Translations under genes and position numbers: made by a program
In this document: piece after piece, positions 1 through 11,952 of the stretch
Position numbering within the stretch: the first letter of the stretch is position 1
Layout: every line of letters starts with the position of its first letter
Assembly: GCA_034687125.1 (NCBI GenBank)
Contig: JAQGBZ010000259.1
Coordinates: 25,432 to 89,431 of the forward strand
Direction: 5' to 3'
Length of the DNA: 64,000 nt
Source: Neelides folsomi
Lineage: Eukaryota; Arthropoda; Collembola; Neelipleona; Neelidae
The notes under the pieces: generated by a model
Database searches by the model: none
Seen by the model: the letters and a program-made list of their open reading frames with translations, nothing else
Told to the model about the DNA's origin: nothing

Positions 1-151
1 AGGAAAATTTAGATCGGCAAAAGTCAATCGGCTTATGCGCTTTGATAAAAACATTACACTTTTCTTCAATTATAAACTTACTATAAAAATAAAATATAAA
101 ATTTCCTTTATAGTGAAAATTTTTGGAAAATAAAATATCAAAATAAATAAA

Positions 152-2936
152 ATGAAAATGAATTTCATTGTGTTTTTATGTGGAGTGTTTTTCATGGCCA
201 ATTTCAATTCGGTCAATTCCCAACGTCAACGTACTGCTAGATTGAGTAAGTAAAATTTATTCAAATTAATAAAATTAAATTTTGTTCATTTTTGATAAAT
301 ATTTTAAATCTTTTTTAATCAAATTTTCAAATCTATTTATCAGCTTTGTGTTGTAATTTAATATATTATCTATTATTAAATGTAATTTTATGATTTTATT
401 TTTAAAGAACCCATGAATGTTAATCGGAATCACTTGACGTTGAGTGGATTTTCGAGTGGCGGGAGTTTTGCTCAACAAGTCCAATTTTCATTTTCAAGTT
501 TATTTGGAGGAATTGCGGTTTTTTCTGATAGTAAGCAAACTTAATTACAAAATTACAATTAAACAATTACATAGGAAGGATAGAGAAATAATTTACAATG
601 TTTTTTCTAGCTTATTATCGCTGTGGTACACCAACTGGTAAAATTGAAGATTACGAAGGTTCCTGCACGATTATGAATTCAAATTCTCTGAGATCCCGCA
701 CACGCCGCGACCATAACGTTTCCAATGTTATGACGGAAATTGAAAGAAATTTCCGAAGCGGTCTGATTGAAAATCCTCAAAATTTAAGAGACACAAGACT
801 GTTTGTATTCGCTGGAACTAGGAGCTCGAAATTCTCCGCAGGTATTAAATCAGTAATTTATTATTTTTAAATAACGGTTTATCATTATTCATTAAATTAA
901 ATTATAATTATTATTTCATTATAGATCAAAGTTTGAGAATTGTGAACGTTTACGAACCTTATATTAATAATGTCAACAATATCATGACAGAAGTTCGAGC
1001 GGCTGAACTTGTTCTGGTTAGAATTTTTTTTAAATATCAATTATAAAAATTAAAAAGCTAATAATGCTTAATTATTCATTATAATGGTGCTAATGATGAA
1101 TATTTTTTATTATTCTTGTTTAATTAGCCCTCAGATAGTTATGGCGGTAATTGCGGTTCCGACGCGTCAAATAATTATTACATTGCTAACTGCAACTATT
1201 CAGGAGCTTACGAAAGTCTTAACTTTCTTTTATTGAATATGCTCAGGAGACCAGCAAGTAAGTGTTAACTTTTATCACATACATAATTAAAATTAAACAT
1301 TAATAAATTAAACCTCATTCGAGATTTAAAATAGCCGCAAATGAAAAGTAATTATTACTTCTTGTGATAAATGGAATAATTTAATCATTTTTTTTTCATT
1401 TAGGAAATGTCGCAGTTCATTCATTAGAAACTTTCGATCAAACGGAATTCTTCAAGGGGAATGAAGACAAAACTTTTATGGACAGAACTGGTTATTTGTA
1501 TATGCCTTCTGGGTGCAGAGATGCTGAATCAAATATTACGTGTCTTCTTCATTTCTACTTCCACGGATGTTCAACTGGAAGGTTTATAACTCAATGAATT
1601 AACATCCACAATTAAATAATTAACCATAACCATACATGTACTAATATTAGGAGAGTATTTTACTTACATTTAGTATTAGATTATAATTTTACAACATAAG
1701 ACTGTTTTCAGGGTTTTACACTGTTAATTTTATGCATTTATGCAAATTCGAATTTAATAAAATTAATCTTTTTATAGAGAGTTCAATGGAACGAATCACA
1801 TTATGAACAGTGGGTTTTTACAAGTTGCCGAGTCGAACAATATCATCATGGTTTTTCCCCAAGCCATGAGCTCAGATGAGAACGATGAAGGTTGTTGGGA
1901 CACCTTTGGATTAACTGGAAATCAATTCGGTATAAAATAAATAAATATTTAATTAAGTATAAATTAACTTAAAATAATAAAACATTATATTTAAATTTTA
2001 GCAACTCAAAGAGGTCCACAAATCGCAGCAATTAGAAATATGCTCCAAAGAATTATTCCAAGTTTGGACAGACAAAGAGTAGGAGTTCCTTCGGGACTTT
2101 ATGGCTCTCCCCAACAAGGATATCCAGCATCGATTGGGATCAGGAACGATTCAAATACCCAAACAACATCAAGACCGAATCCCCAATCTACGGAATCTCC
2201 CCCAACCTCAATTCATTTAATTGTTCCGAATGGACGTCTGACGGTCCAACACGGTCCAGGACAATTATCAGGAGCTGAGGCTTTGCAACTTTTAGACTCA
2301 CAGATGCGAACTCCTGAAACTACAACAGCAAGACCAACATTCCAACAGCAACCTCAGCAACAATCATCTAACTCAAATGCAGTTCAACCTGCAAGACCCG
2401 CCAATTTCCAAGACCAAGGTCCAACTGCTTTCCCTGTCATTGACATAACAAATTCACCCTCAGATTTTGTTCAGCCTCCTTCAGACACAGACAATTTCGA
2501 TAATTTCCAAACATTTAATACCCAACCCCAACAACAAAATTTTGTAAACCAACAGCCACAACAATTCCAACCACAACAATTCCAACAACCACAAATCCAA
2601 CAATTCCAACAACAACCACAACCACAGAGACAACAATTCAATCCCCAATTCCAAGGAAATTTTAACAGATTTAATCCCGACCAGTCTTTTGATTCATCTA
2701 TAAATTCAAACACATTTCCCCAAAGTCGACCAAATCAACAAAATAATTTCTCTGAATTGAGAAATGCATTTAATACACAAATGCCCAATGCTTTCCCGCG
2801 TCAGTTCACAAGACAACAAAGACACATTCAATTTCATCCCCCAAGTCGTTCATTTAATCCAATCAAAGCAGTTACAACAATGTACAAAGTGTATTCAAAG
2901 ACAGCTAACCAAATTGTAAATAATGCGAAAAATTAA
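152..2936 (+). CDS. secreted PHB-depolymerase-like protein with Gln/Pro-rich tail
   Basis: Eight exons (152-245, 408-530, 611-841, 925-1016, 1128-1257, 1404-1581, 1778-1929, 2002-2936) join in frame to about 644 residues. A signal peptide covers residues 1-23. The first 350 or so residues resemble polyhydroxybutyrate depolymerase-type esterases: lipase box GFSSGG with Ser47 as nucleophile, a PSDSYGGNC segment, an HGCSTG oxyanion-type segment, and a GCWDTFGLTGNQFATQRG block. Two other triad positions look altered (GTRSSKF where the family has G-T-x-D, and AELVLPSD where it has a His before F-P-T-D), so it may be a pseudoenzyme. Residues from about 350 onward form a low-complexity Gln/Pro/Asn-rich tail that ordinary family members lack. 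A polyadenylation signal lies at 3016-3021. The start was chosen as the first ATG giving a clean signal peptide; the second Met is two codons later. The fold assignment is secure, the loss of activity likely. Confidence 0.85.
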
Positions 2937-3650
2937 ATTCTCATTTTCTATGTAAAATGAGTCTTAATTAGTAATACCTAATCAATTCATCAATTATGTA
3001 AATTACAAAATTAAGAATAAAATACGTGTTCAGATTTATATTGAAATATCACAATTATTTTATAATTTATATCAAATTAAAGAGAATCATTATTCATCAT
3101 TTTTGACATCAATTTCAATTTGCCAAGTTCATTCACGAGAATTAATTATTTGCATTTAATATGCTCATAGAACGATTCACGACTGCATAAAAGCCCATAT
3201 AAGGAGAGAGAAGCAAGTCTTGTTATTAATGCAGTAAAGCGTTAATGCTAAAACAATGGGAATTTATTTATACGTAAAAACCCGATCGCATCACAGTATG
3301 TTTGGAGTTTTGCAGATATGAGCGGACGAAACAAGTTCAATTAATGAGAATAGCATGTGTGCTAAAATGTATGTACTTGTTATAAAGTATATGTGAATAA
3401 ATAGGAATAAATTAGCTAGGTCGGGTTGTGACGTAGCGAATGAGAAATAATGACGTTTTGTTTACTTCTTTAAAGCTGCTTTTCCACTCTTGGGATGATT
3501 TCATCTATAAGAAAGATCTTTTGCGGGTTCAAGGTACCGGGATTTCTGATGTCGAAATCTAATAACAACATCTCCACAAGAATCAAATGATTCAAATATT
3601 CAAATGCCATGAGTACGTCAACGCGTGTTGCGCCGTAATATGAAAAATTA
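2937..3650. other. intergenic, no gene seen
   Basis: AT-rich spacer between the esterase and the next gene. It holds the esterase polyadenylation signal near 3016 and TATA-like motifs near 3186-3200 (TAAAAG, TATAAGG). I could not tie these to a gene, and no frame shows coding character. Confidence 0.5.
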
Positions 3651-3652
3651 AG

Positions 3653-3690
3653 TATATAAGCTCAAATGATGAGATGGAAAATCATTCAGT
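3653..3690 (+). promoter_or_regulatory. core promoter: TATA box plus arthropod-type initiator
   Basis: TATATAAG at 3653-3660 is followed by TTCAGT at 3685-3690. The A of TCAGT lies 35 bases after the first T of the TATA box, the spacing typical of arthropod TATA/Inr promoters. The start codon of the secreted Asn-rich protein lies about 180 bases downstream. Confidence 0.6.
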
Positions 3691-3865
3691 CTTCAACTTT
3701 AATCCAAACGGAATTAAATATCAACATTTACAAACAAAGTCACTATATAATATTTGACGTTAAATATTGAACCTATATACTAAACATACTACAAATATTG
3801 CAATTAAAGTAATTTTACAGTTTATTTACAAAGAATTTACATTTAGTATTTACACAAAGTAAAAA

Positions 3866-4586
3866 ATGAACTTTTTCGGTGTTTTAATACTTTCATTGGC
3901 GCTTGCCAAAACCTTTTCCTTCCCAATTTCACAATCAGATGAAATTGAACAAAGTGACAAAAACAATATGGCACAAGGTATGTATTCAAAATTACAAACA
4001 GGAAATTGAACTAATATCGGGACTTATATATTTAAATTATAATATATAAACTAATAAAAATAAAATTGAACGAACAATATAAAAAACAATATAAATATTA
4101 ATTAATGAGTATTAAAGTCTTGAAAAATCTTAATAATGGAATACTGATTGTAAAACTTAATGTTAATTCTTAAATAATGAAATTAAAACAATTGTTTTTA
4201 TAATTAAAGGTACAAATCCAATTGAAGAGAACACAAATGACGGAATTGCTGAAGATCCAAATTATGGGCAAAACGAACGAAACAAACGTAATTTTAATCA
4301 TAAATTCAACAACTTTCGTCGATTTGTCAATTTCCATCAACACAACAGAGATCAAGATAGAAGGACTAGCGAGATGAACACCAAGAATAGGAATTACGGA
4401 TCAAAATATTCAAATGGACATTCAACTAATAACGTTAATAGAAACCAAGAAAAGAAAAACAATTATGAAAATTACACAACCGCTCGGACAACTTCGACAG
4501 AAAATTATTTCAGCTCTTACAATCGTCTTTTTAATCCTTCTGCGTATTTAAACAATCCACTCCAAAGGGACTTGATCATCCTGTAA
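3866..4586 (+). CDS. small secreted Asn/Arg-rich protein
   Basis: Two exons (3866-3977 and 4210-4586) joined at a phase-1 intron give about 162 residues. An N-terminal signal peptide is clear (MNFFGVLILSLALAKTFSFP). The mature part is very hydrophilic, rich in Asn, Arg and Tyr, without cysteine. It contains a dibasic NKR motif followed by an Asn/Phe/Arg-rich stretch, and later many Asn-Asn pairs. It ends ...PLQRDLIIL. No known domain is recognised. A strong TATA/initiator pair upstream and the signal peptide support a real secreted product; processing at the dibasic site is possible but unproven. A polyadenylation signal lies at 4755-4760. Confidence 0.7.
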
Positions 4587-4792
4587 ATAAGAAAACAGAT
4601 TATTTAAATTTAAAGTTACCCAACATTTATTATTTAATATTGTCTAATTGTTGCTATGTAACCAAATTAACCATAATTACACTGCCAACTATCAATCAGC
4701 AATAATATTAATATTACTGATATTACCAATTTATATTTTTATATAAAAGTATTTAATAAAAATGAAATTATAAAATAATGTTATTTAATTTT

Positions 4793-5893
4793 TCATACAA
4801 TTGTATCTTCAATGGTGATAATAAAGATGAGTTCTCCATCTGTTTCAGGAACTGATTCTTGTTGAGACATTTCCACATTTGCGGCTTCCAATATTTCGCC
4901 GATTCTTTTCTCGACCTTTTCCTTTTCCATTTTTGCATCTTCTTTTTTTGCTTTCCTCTTCGATTTTGGCTTCTGAGTGTTAACATTCACATCGGTATCC
5001 AAATCAGGATTTAATTTATATTTAAGTTTAGATTTCCTTTTAGCTTTAACTTTGACCTTTTCTTTTTTCTCTCTACTGTGACTTTTAACATGGAATAACA
5101 TATTGGCCTTATTAATAAAAGACTTTTTACAAATTTCACAACAAAATGGTTTTTCCCCCTTATGAGTTCGTTGATGATCTTTGAGAGCACTTAATTTAGA
5201 AAACGATTTTTTGCAATTTGAACAATTATAAGGTTTTTCACCAGTGTGGCTTCGTTTGTGAGTATTCAAAGAACTTATTTGGGCAAATGACTTTTTGCAT
5301 TTCTCACACTCAAATGGTTTTTCACCGGTGTGAATTCGTATGTGAGTATCGAGTGTACATTTGAGGGAGAAGGATTTTTTGCAAGTTGGACATTCAAACG
5401 ATTTTTCACCAGTGTGGGTCAGTGTGTGAAATTTGAGAGCGGTTTTCTGAGTAAATCTTTTTTTGCAAATGGAACATTCGAACGGTTTTTCTCCGGTGTG
5501 AATTCGTTCGTGGTCTTTGAGAGATTCTCTCCGAGCGAAGGAAGTTTTACAGATTGAACATTGGTAAGGTTTTTCACGTGTGTGATTTCGTTTGTGACAT
5601 GTGAGTTGGAATAATTGAGTGAATGATTTTTCGCAGTCGGAACATTTGTACGGTTTTTCTCCTGTGTGGTATCGTTTGTGAGTATTGAGAGAACTTTTCT
5701 GGTAAAATCCTCTTTTGCATGTATGACACTCGTATGGTCTTTCACTTGTGTGGATTCGCATGTGGATGTTCAAATTTGAATTCTTCTTAAAGGTCCTATC
5801 ACAAAAAAGACATCGAATGTCACTTTTGGCTTTACGTTCAGGAGTTTCAATTGTTTCTTCGGTCTTTTCCTCGGTTGTGAGAATTTCATCCAT
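4793..5893 (-). CDS. C2H2 zinc-finger protein, nine fingers
   Basis: A single open exon of 366 residues. From about residue 25 come nine consecutive C2H2 fingers, most joined by HTGEKP-type linkers, then a Lys/Arg-rich segment (KVKVKAKRKSKLK, KPKSKRKAKK) that looks like a nuclear localisation signal, and a short acidic C-terminus. The array implies sequence-specific DNA binding in the nucleus; the target cannot be read from the sequence. No KRAB, BTB or ZAD domain is present. The acidic N-terminus (EILTTEEKTEETIETPERK) could be regulatory. The frame is intact, unlike the zinc-finger relics near 7 kb and 59 kb. Confidence 0.9.
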   Translation of the reverse strand: MDEILTTEEKTEETIETPERKAKSDIRCLFCDRTFKKNSNLNIHMRIHTSERPYECHTCKRGFYQKSSLNTHKRYHTGEKPYKCSDCEKSFTQLFQLTCHKRNHTREKPYQCSICKTSFARRESLKDHERIHTGEKPFECSICKKRFTQKTALKFHTLTHTGEKSFECPTCKKSFSLKCTLDTHIRIHTGEKPFECEKCKKSFAQISSLNTHKRSHTGEKPYNCSNCKKSFSKLSALKDHQRTHKGEKPFCCEICKKSFINKANMLFHVKSHSREKKEKVKVKAKRKSKLKYKLNPDLDTDVNVNTQKPKSKRKAKKEDAKMEKEKVEKRIGEILEAANVEMSQQESVPETDGELIFIITIEDTIV

Positions 5894-6685
5894 TTGATCT
5901 CAATTCATATTTTAAATTCCTTTCACATTGCTCAATTCCTTAAACTTAAATGACTTTAAATTAAAACATTTTTTCTTCTTTAGGGATAACCTTAATTTTT
6001 TATTAATTAAACTTTAAATGTATTTTCTTTTCCCTAATTTTTGTTTCACAATATTTCAAATTTTAATTTCTCGTTTTACATCTAAAATAATTTTAGAACT
6101 TTTGAATTGTTAATAATAATAATAATAATTCTAATCTCAAGAAACATAATATCGTCTCTATTGTAGAAACCCAAAAATTGTGTCCAATAAAAAACTCCAA
6201 CACAGATCATGAATCTAATCTCAATCACTCTGATGATTAATTCACATAATTTAGACAATTTAAACTAAATTGTTATTTAAATATCTTAAAATAAAAAAAA
6301 CAGCGTAAATAACTCACTCAGCCTATTTAATGAATACATTTATATTAACTTTTACACATGTCACCTACACTCATTGACATTTTAACAATGTAATTAACCA
6401 AACAATATCAGTTATGTTTTGATATAAAATATATTAATAGTGGATCCGGTAATTTGTGATTTGAGTCAAATTTAACTTTTATGCTTTTTCTCAAATGATG
6501 ATTGGCAAGTAATATATTTTTTGTACTAAAAATTAGCACGAATGGGATAATTCTGACTGTTAAATTAGTGAATTAGTGAATTTTGAAGTGGAATAGAGAT
6601 TCCCTGGAACTCTGCGCCAAAACTTTTGAAACAGGAGCAGAATATTCCAATTTATAACAATGAATTTCTCAGCATAAGCTTTTAT
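5894..6685. other. intergenic with short AAT microsatellite
   Basis: The upstream region of the zinc-finger gene. It contains a short TAA/AAT run around 6113-6130. No coding frame, RNA gene or clear element is seen before the inverted-repeat element that follows. Confidence 0.5.
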
Positions 6686-6686
6686 T

Positions 6687-6879
6687 CTCTTATCGGCTGA
6701 CTTTCGGAAAGCCAGCACACACCATGGTGCACCATGGAATCGTGTGTATTTGTATTTGAACACAAGTTACGCCCTCAAACTTAACCTAACCTAACCTAAT
6801 ACAATTGAATAAGCCTCACCATGGTGCACCATGGAAAAAGTACCGTAATGTTGGCTTTCCGAATCCCAGCTCTCTTATC
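6687..6879. mobile_element. short non-autonomous inverted-repeat element (MITE-like) with telomere-like core
   Basis: An element of about 177 bp (6695-6871) sits between two copies of CTCTTATC (6687-6694 and 6872-6879), an 8-bp direct repeat like a hAT-type target duplication. Its ends form imperfect inverted repeats of about 23 bp sharing TTCGGAAAGCCA. Inside are two copies of the palindrome CCATGGTGCACCATGG (6722-6737, 6819-6834), and between them AACCTAACCTAACCTAA (6783-6799), over three units of the arthropod telomeric TTAGG repeat. It encodes nothing. The superfamily assignment is inference from the duplication length. Confidence 0.6.
6783..6799 (-). repeat. interstitial TTAGG-type telomeric repeat
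   Basis: 17 bases with exact 5-base period, CCTAA on this strand, so TTAGG on the other. It lies inside the inverted-repeat element. It is too short to mark a telomere fusion alone. Confidence 0.7.
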
Positions 6880-6944
6880 AATATAAAATATAAAATAAAT
6901 ATTAGTGAATAGGTATGTACAAATGCTATAAAGAGAACGAGAGA

Positions 6945-7440
6945 TGACCTATTTCGCACTTGAATGGTTTTTCCATTGTGTGAGTGCTAATGTGTTTAAA
7001 TAATTATTAATAAAATATTTTTTACACATTATGCAATGATCAAGTTTTTTTCGGTATAAATTCGTTTGTGAATTTTGAGCAAATTTTTCTGAATAAAAGC
7101 TTTGCTGCACGTGGAATTCTTATATGGTTTTCTCCTGTATGGATTCGATAGTGTCTTTTGAGTGCACTTATCTGATAAAAAGATATTTTGCACATAGAAC
7201 ACTTGTATGGTTTTTCACCTGTATGGATACGTTTGTGAACTTTTAAATCGTATTGCTGGGAAAATGTTTTTTTGCAATTAGAACACTCGTAAAGTTTTTC
7301 TCCACTATGGACTCGCTTGTGTCTCATGAGTGAAGAGATCTGAGAAAAAGATCTTTTGCAGGTAAAACATTTAAATGGCTTTTCACCTGTGCGGACTCGA
7401 ATGTGAACTATGAAATTTACGTTACTAGAAATTTCTGAAT
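6945..7440 (-). pseudogene. decayed C2H2 zinc-finger gene, copy 1
   Basis: The minus strand encodes finger modules ([48 protein letters not shown]), but there is a frameshift just after an HTGE linker near 7128-7135. Beyond it the continuation is in another frame (YKNSTCSKAFIQKNLL) and then hits stops near 7045 and later. The last recognisable piece (C-G-K-T-I-Q-type remnants of an HTxEKPF linker) is at about 6950-6990. The same finger order is found at 58735-59170, showing a duplicated, degenerate gene. No start or upstream exon is seen before 7440. Confidence 0.7.
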
Positions 7441-8352
7441 TAGGCTGCCTAATGCAGAGCTGTGAGTATGTACCTGTACATATTATGTACTATATAATGT
7501 AAGCAGGTGTTCTATCTATGCTTAATCATTTGACTAAATACGTAATATATATTATAATAACCATTTTTAGTTGATGTATGATTTACAATTTATTGTCTAA
7601 AAATTATCAAACAATATTTTTAATGAATTAGATATTCATTTTATTAGTAATTGTAATTGTAATTAGCATTAACCTAGTATGGATTAAACGTAAAATCGTT
7701 AAACCTGATACTTATGTTATAGTATAGTTATATACGTACTATTAATTTACTCGTTAGTACTTTGTAGTAGTACAGATAAGTAAGTACTCTACTATAGGGT
7801 AAATTTAAGTACTTGTATTAAAATACTTATAATCAGTGATAGGTAATTAAAACAATATTGAATGGTTAATCAATGATCAATAAAACCAGAACTTGGCATT
7901 GTTAACAAAAATAGGTAATATAATATTGAATTAATCGAAGTGAGTTTATCCCAGCTCATAAAAAATAAATGAATTGGGTTTATTATTGAGAGTTAACCAT
8001 TAAATACTTTTAATGTATAATCTGATCGCATGGCATCAGATTAACTTACATTTAGAATACATATAAGTATATATCGGAAAATTGGATAAAGTTTAATCTT
8101 TTATAATAATCAAACACTACAGTAGAATGATAATCAAGGTAAAGACAAAATAACTATGATTAAACATTATCCTTGCAATGACCATAATCTTAAAAATCCC
8201 CTTAGCCTTTCTCTCACAATATGTAATTGGAAAGAAGGAAAGGAGAAAGACAATTAAAAATATTTTAATCTCTTGGTTATATCATTGCTAAGTTTTATTA
8301 AGTAATAGGAAAATAAAAAATATTGTATTTTGAAATATTTTGAAATTATAAA
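7441..8352. other. intergenic, no gene seen
   Basis: Very AT-rich spacer with TA-rich simple sequence. No coding frame, RNA gene or clear repeat is supported. Confidence 0.5.
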
Positions 8353-9712
8353 ATGCTAACTAAAAAAACCATCACCTTATTTTTTTATTTAATGGACGGT
8401 GTTTCCAAACTTCATATGGTTCCTTTTAAATCAGACCAAAAAGGAAGAAAGTTGTATTGGTCAAATTCCAAATGGCGTCTTCGAATTTGCCGCTATTACA
8501 ATTTGTTAATTGTCGTTTACAATATCTATATTTTCATACGGCTGATTCACATTTACTGCATTGAACGAATTATTTTGACAAAATTTCAAAAGTTTATGAT
8601 TATTGTTGTGTCGGATTTGTACATGGCAGTCGCTGCGAATTCGGTCACTTTCTTGTTAAATGGACAGGAATTTGTTTACGTAATGAACCAATTTGTCAAA
8701 GTTAATGATGAAATGCTTGAAAAGAAAAAAGGTAAAATAATTTAAAATTAATAATATTTTCAATTAAATGCAAATTTTTTTTAATGTGAAAAATATAAAT
8801 AAAAATGAAAATACATTTAATAGATAAAGTAATAAAGCCATCAATGATAGAAAGAATTTTTCCAATGTTTCACTGGGCAATGATTGCTTTTGGACTTGCC
8901 CTTGTTTGTTTATTTCTCGGATTTCCCAATAGTTATCAATACATATTTTCAGCAATTCCTAAACAATATCACATCGGACCTGTTTTCTTTCCATATTTGG
9001 TCATTGAAATTTTGCTCGCAGTTTCTCTCTCATGTCAAGGCATTATTTTTGTTTGGGCAAATATAATTTGTCTATACATTTCTAAATCACTTTCAGAAGA
9101 ATTATGGTGAATTTATTTTTCTAAAAATCAATAATTATTTAGTGAATTTAAATAATCAGCTAAAATTTTTTAAATATGTTAATTAAAAACTAATTAACAT
9201 TAATTAACATAATTTACAATTTTTTTTATTATTTTAGGCATGAAAGATTTGATCATGGATCTCATATCGATATGGAAAATATCAAAAGAGGCTTTGTGAG
9301 GATTTCCATGCTAATCGGGAAATTTAATACTTGTATGAAAATCAGCACGCCGTTTGTTAAAGCAACGATTGGATTGATGAGCATTTTTGGCGGATTTGGA
9401 ACAATTCGATATTTTGCTGACAAGACGATGAACATTTATGAATACATGTTAAACCCTGTCATGTTTGTGGTGGTTCAAATGGCTGCTTTGTTTCTTTACC
9501 CGAGCGCTTGTTATGTTCACAAGCTTTCAGAAGACATTGTGAAATTTCCATTTATTCCCAAAGATGATGGGAAGGGTTTTGAGAAAGTTCGATTTCCATA
9601 TAGAGCCATTGGGCTAAAAGTGGGGAATTTCTTCTTGTTAAAATGGCCAACTTTGTTTGCATATTACTTCTTTATAATTAACAACATCATTAATCTACTT
9701 TGTACATTTTAA
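8353..9712 (+). CDS. seven-transmembrane chemoreceptor, gustatory-receptor-like
   Basis: Three exons (8353-8731, 8824-9106, 9238-9712) join in frame to 378 residues, the usual length for arthropod gustatory receptors. Hydrophobic segments fit a multipass protein: two in exon 1, two or three in exon 2 (for example AMIAFGLALVCLFLGF) and two or three in exon 3 (for example VMFVVVQMAALFL). A charged loop (KFPFIPKDDGKGFEKVRFPYR) precedes the last helix (LKWPTLFAYYFFIINNI), as in insect gustatory and odorant receptors. The canonical C-terminal TYhhhhhQF motif is not evident, which is common in divergent members. The ligand is unknown. A polyadenylation signal lies at 9716-9721. Confidence 0.6.
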
Positions 9713-9930
9713 TTTAATAAAAATAATCGAGAAGTATCAATAATATGAAAATAAAAAAATTAGTCAGGTTGATGAAAAAAAAACTTTACTTTACAATATA
9801 AATCTTATAATTTGGGATAATAAATGATAATGTTGCCCAATTCGGTAAAATAATATTAATATCATAATTATAATAGTATATAGTTAAAACTACGTATTAT
9901 AATATTATATTATATTTTCATATTCTTAAA
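9713..9930. other. intergenic, AT-rich
   Basis: Short spacer between the chemoreceptor and the left edge of the tandem duplication. Nothing recognised besides the polyadenylation signal. Confidence 0.5.
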
Positions 9931-10049
9931 TGATATTTATAATAACTTCACTACTCAAAATTTTATCCAAACAGATAGAAAATATATATAGTATAGTTTT
10001 CAATGAATAAATAATAATTTAATTAGTGAATAATCTTAAATTTAAATAA

Positions 10050-11860
10050 TTAAAAAAGATGGTTGATTGCTCCAGAACGCACGAGTTCGTCAAAATTTGA
10101 AAGATTCTTCACAGCTTCTTTATTCCTATAAAGATTAACATAATAAACATGTTTAAATGAAAACAAAGTAAAGAAACCAATTGATATAAACAAAATAATG
10201 ATTTAAATTATGGTTCATCAAATCTCAATTTGAGATTTGATGAATTTAAAATATAATTTTTATTAACTTGTGGAAAACATGAAGTGCGATTCAGATGAAA
10301 TTAACTAAAATTGATCTTGTATAAATAAAAATGTAAATCGAGTTGATTCCTTACTCAATGATAAATTGATCCGTATGAGTCTTCAACAATTCCGCTTTAA
10401 ATAAATGAGCAAAAAGCGCGATTTCGACAATGTTTTGAAGAGAAAGGTTTGAGATCAACGCAAATTGAGCAACTTCTTGCATGACTTTTAGTTCGTACTT
10501 AAGTGCAATGGCCAGAAGCTCTTTTGCATTTGTATTCATCACCGACGTCTCTCCTTTGTACATGAATTCCAACATCCCTTCAACGGCCTTTTCAGAAAAA
10601 TCCACAATGGTCACTTCGTTGGTTGATGACTCCATCATTGAACTAACGAACATCCTTCAAACAAATACAATACGTAATATTCAATGTATGGTATAAATTT
10701 TGATATTCGATTGTATGTTTTATTGTATTTGGTATTTATTTATTTATTTTTAATATTTTTACATTTTGATAAAGATTTCAAACTGACCTCTTAAATACTT
10801 GACTTCGAGCTGAAATAACGCATTTATGAATTGGAAATGTCTTTTCTCCAACATGAATTTTTCCATCTCTCAAATCAACATCATCAAAAAATTCGGCCAA
10901 ATCATTAACGATTTCACTTTTAATCTTTGCAGAAATCTAAAAGGTATGTATTATAAAATTGTTCTATAAAAAAATAAATTTAAAAAAGATTTAAAAGTAT
11001 TTGTATTTTTACGAACGGCATTTTCATCAATCTGTTGCAAAATTAGCCCGCCATTGGAACTGTGCGTAATTTTACCAAACATCTCAATTTTGATTTGAAG
11101 TTGAAGAGAGTCGTTGATGAGAAATCCACTCGATGGATTTTTCAGTGTTTCAATCAATATGAATTCAGAAAATCCACGATTATCAATTTCATAAACATTT
11201 TCGAAAGCTAAAAATATTATATCAAACATAAATTCAACATTTGTAGAGTCCAAATGTGTAAAATACAACAATATTTGTACGTGTATGTTGTATGAATAAA
11301 AAGAAAGATAACTATTTGTAGAATTTTGAATAATAATTAATTTTACATCTTGTGATATTCTTGAAAGGGTCCTGATTCAAGATCACGATTTGACACTTTG
11401 TTTTAAGTTTCGTTTTTTTGCTATAATCATGTGGATATAGACCTCTTTCAATAAATATTCCCAAATATTTTTTGGTTTCTTGAGGTGATGAGAAGAAAAC
11501 TTTCCTAAAATCATTGAAATATTAAAACTGATTATTTCATTTAATTCTTTTATTTAATTACCACTTATGATGGGCTTTTAAATCCTTCCCAAATGAATCA
11601 GAATAAGTTCGGTTTTCATTTAGAATTGATGAAAAATGTTTAATTGCCCAGTCGAAATTGATGACCACTTCGTCCATCTGATTTAAATATAAGATCAAAT
11701 TGAATTTAAAGTATAATATAATTTTTAAGACTTTATATTGCGTTATTAATTACAAATAATTTGTAATTCAATGAATAATTTATAAATGTGTTACATCAGT
11801 CGCAGAGGAATAATTATAGACGTTCTTTGTTTTCACTTCATTCAAATTCGTAGATTCCAT
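10050..11860 (-). CDS. MATH-BTB protein, speckle-type POZ-like
   Basis: Seven exons on the minus strand (11860-11795, 11677-11562, 11504-11347, 11207-11017, 10936-10788, 10654-10355, 10125-10050) join in frame to 351 residues. Residues 23-180 form a MATH domain (DEVVINFDWAIKHFSS start, SGFLINDSLQLQIKIE end). A BTB/POZ domain follows (DLRDGKIHVGEKTFPIHKCV, then FSEKAVEGMLEFMYKGET), with a BACK-like helical tail. Proteins of this type act as substrate adaptors for cullin-3 ubiquitin ligases, BTB binding the cullin and MATH the substrate. The donor of exon 4 is a weak GTTCGT, chosen because it keeps frame and matches copy B. All exons are open. Confidence 0.85.
10214..10243. repeat. perfect 30-bp palindrome in intron of MATH-BTB copy A
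   Basis: Two 15-base arms (TTCATCAAATCTCAA and its exact reverse complement) meet with no spacer. The same intron of the duplicate copy has no such palindrome, so it arose after the duplication or was lost from B. Confidence 0.85.
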
Positions 11861-11952
11861 GTTTTGATTCGGAACGATTGGGAAATGGGTTTTTGTCTAT
11901 GCACATGAATTAAATGTTGTTTAAAATAAAGTAAATTGTGCGTTCAATAATG

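Noticed and set aside
2471-2713. Cys/Trp/Gly-rich minus-strand frame
   Set aside because: It is the reverse complement of the Gln/Pro repeat tail of the esterase-like protein.
5330-5745. Open frames on both strands over the zinc-finger gene
   Set aside because: They are shadows caused by the regular finger repeats; the nine-finger frame explains the region.
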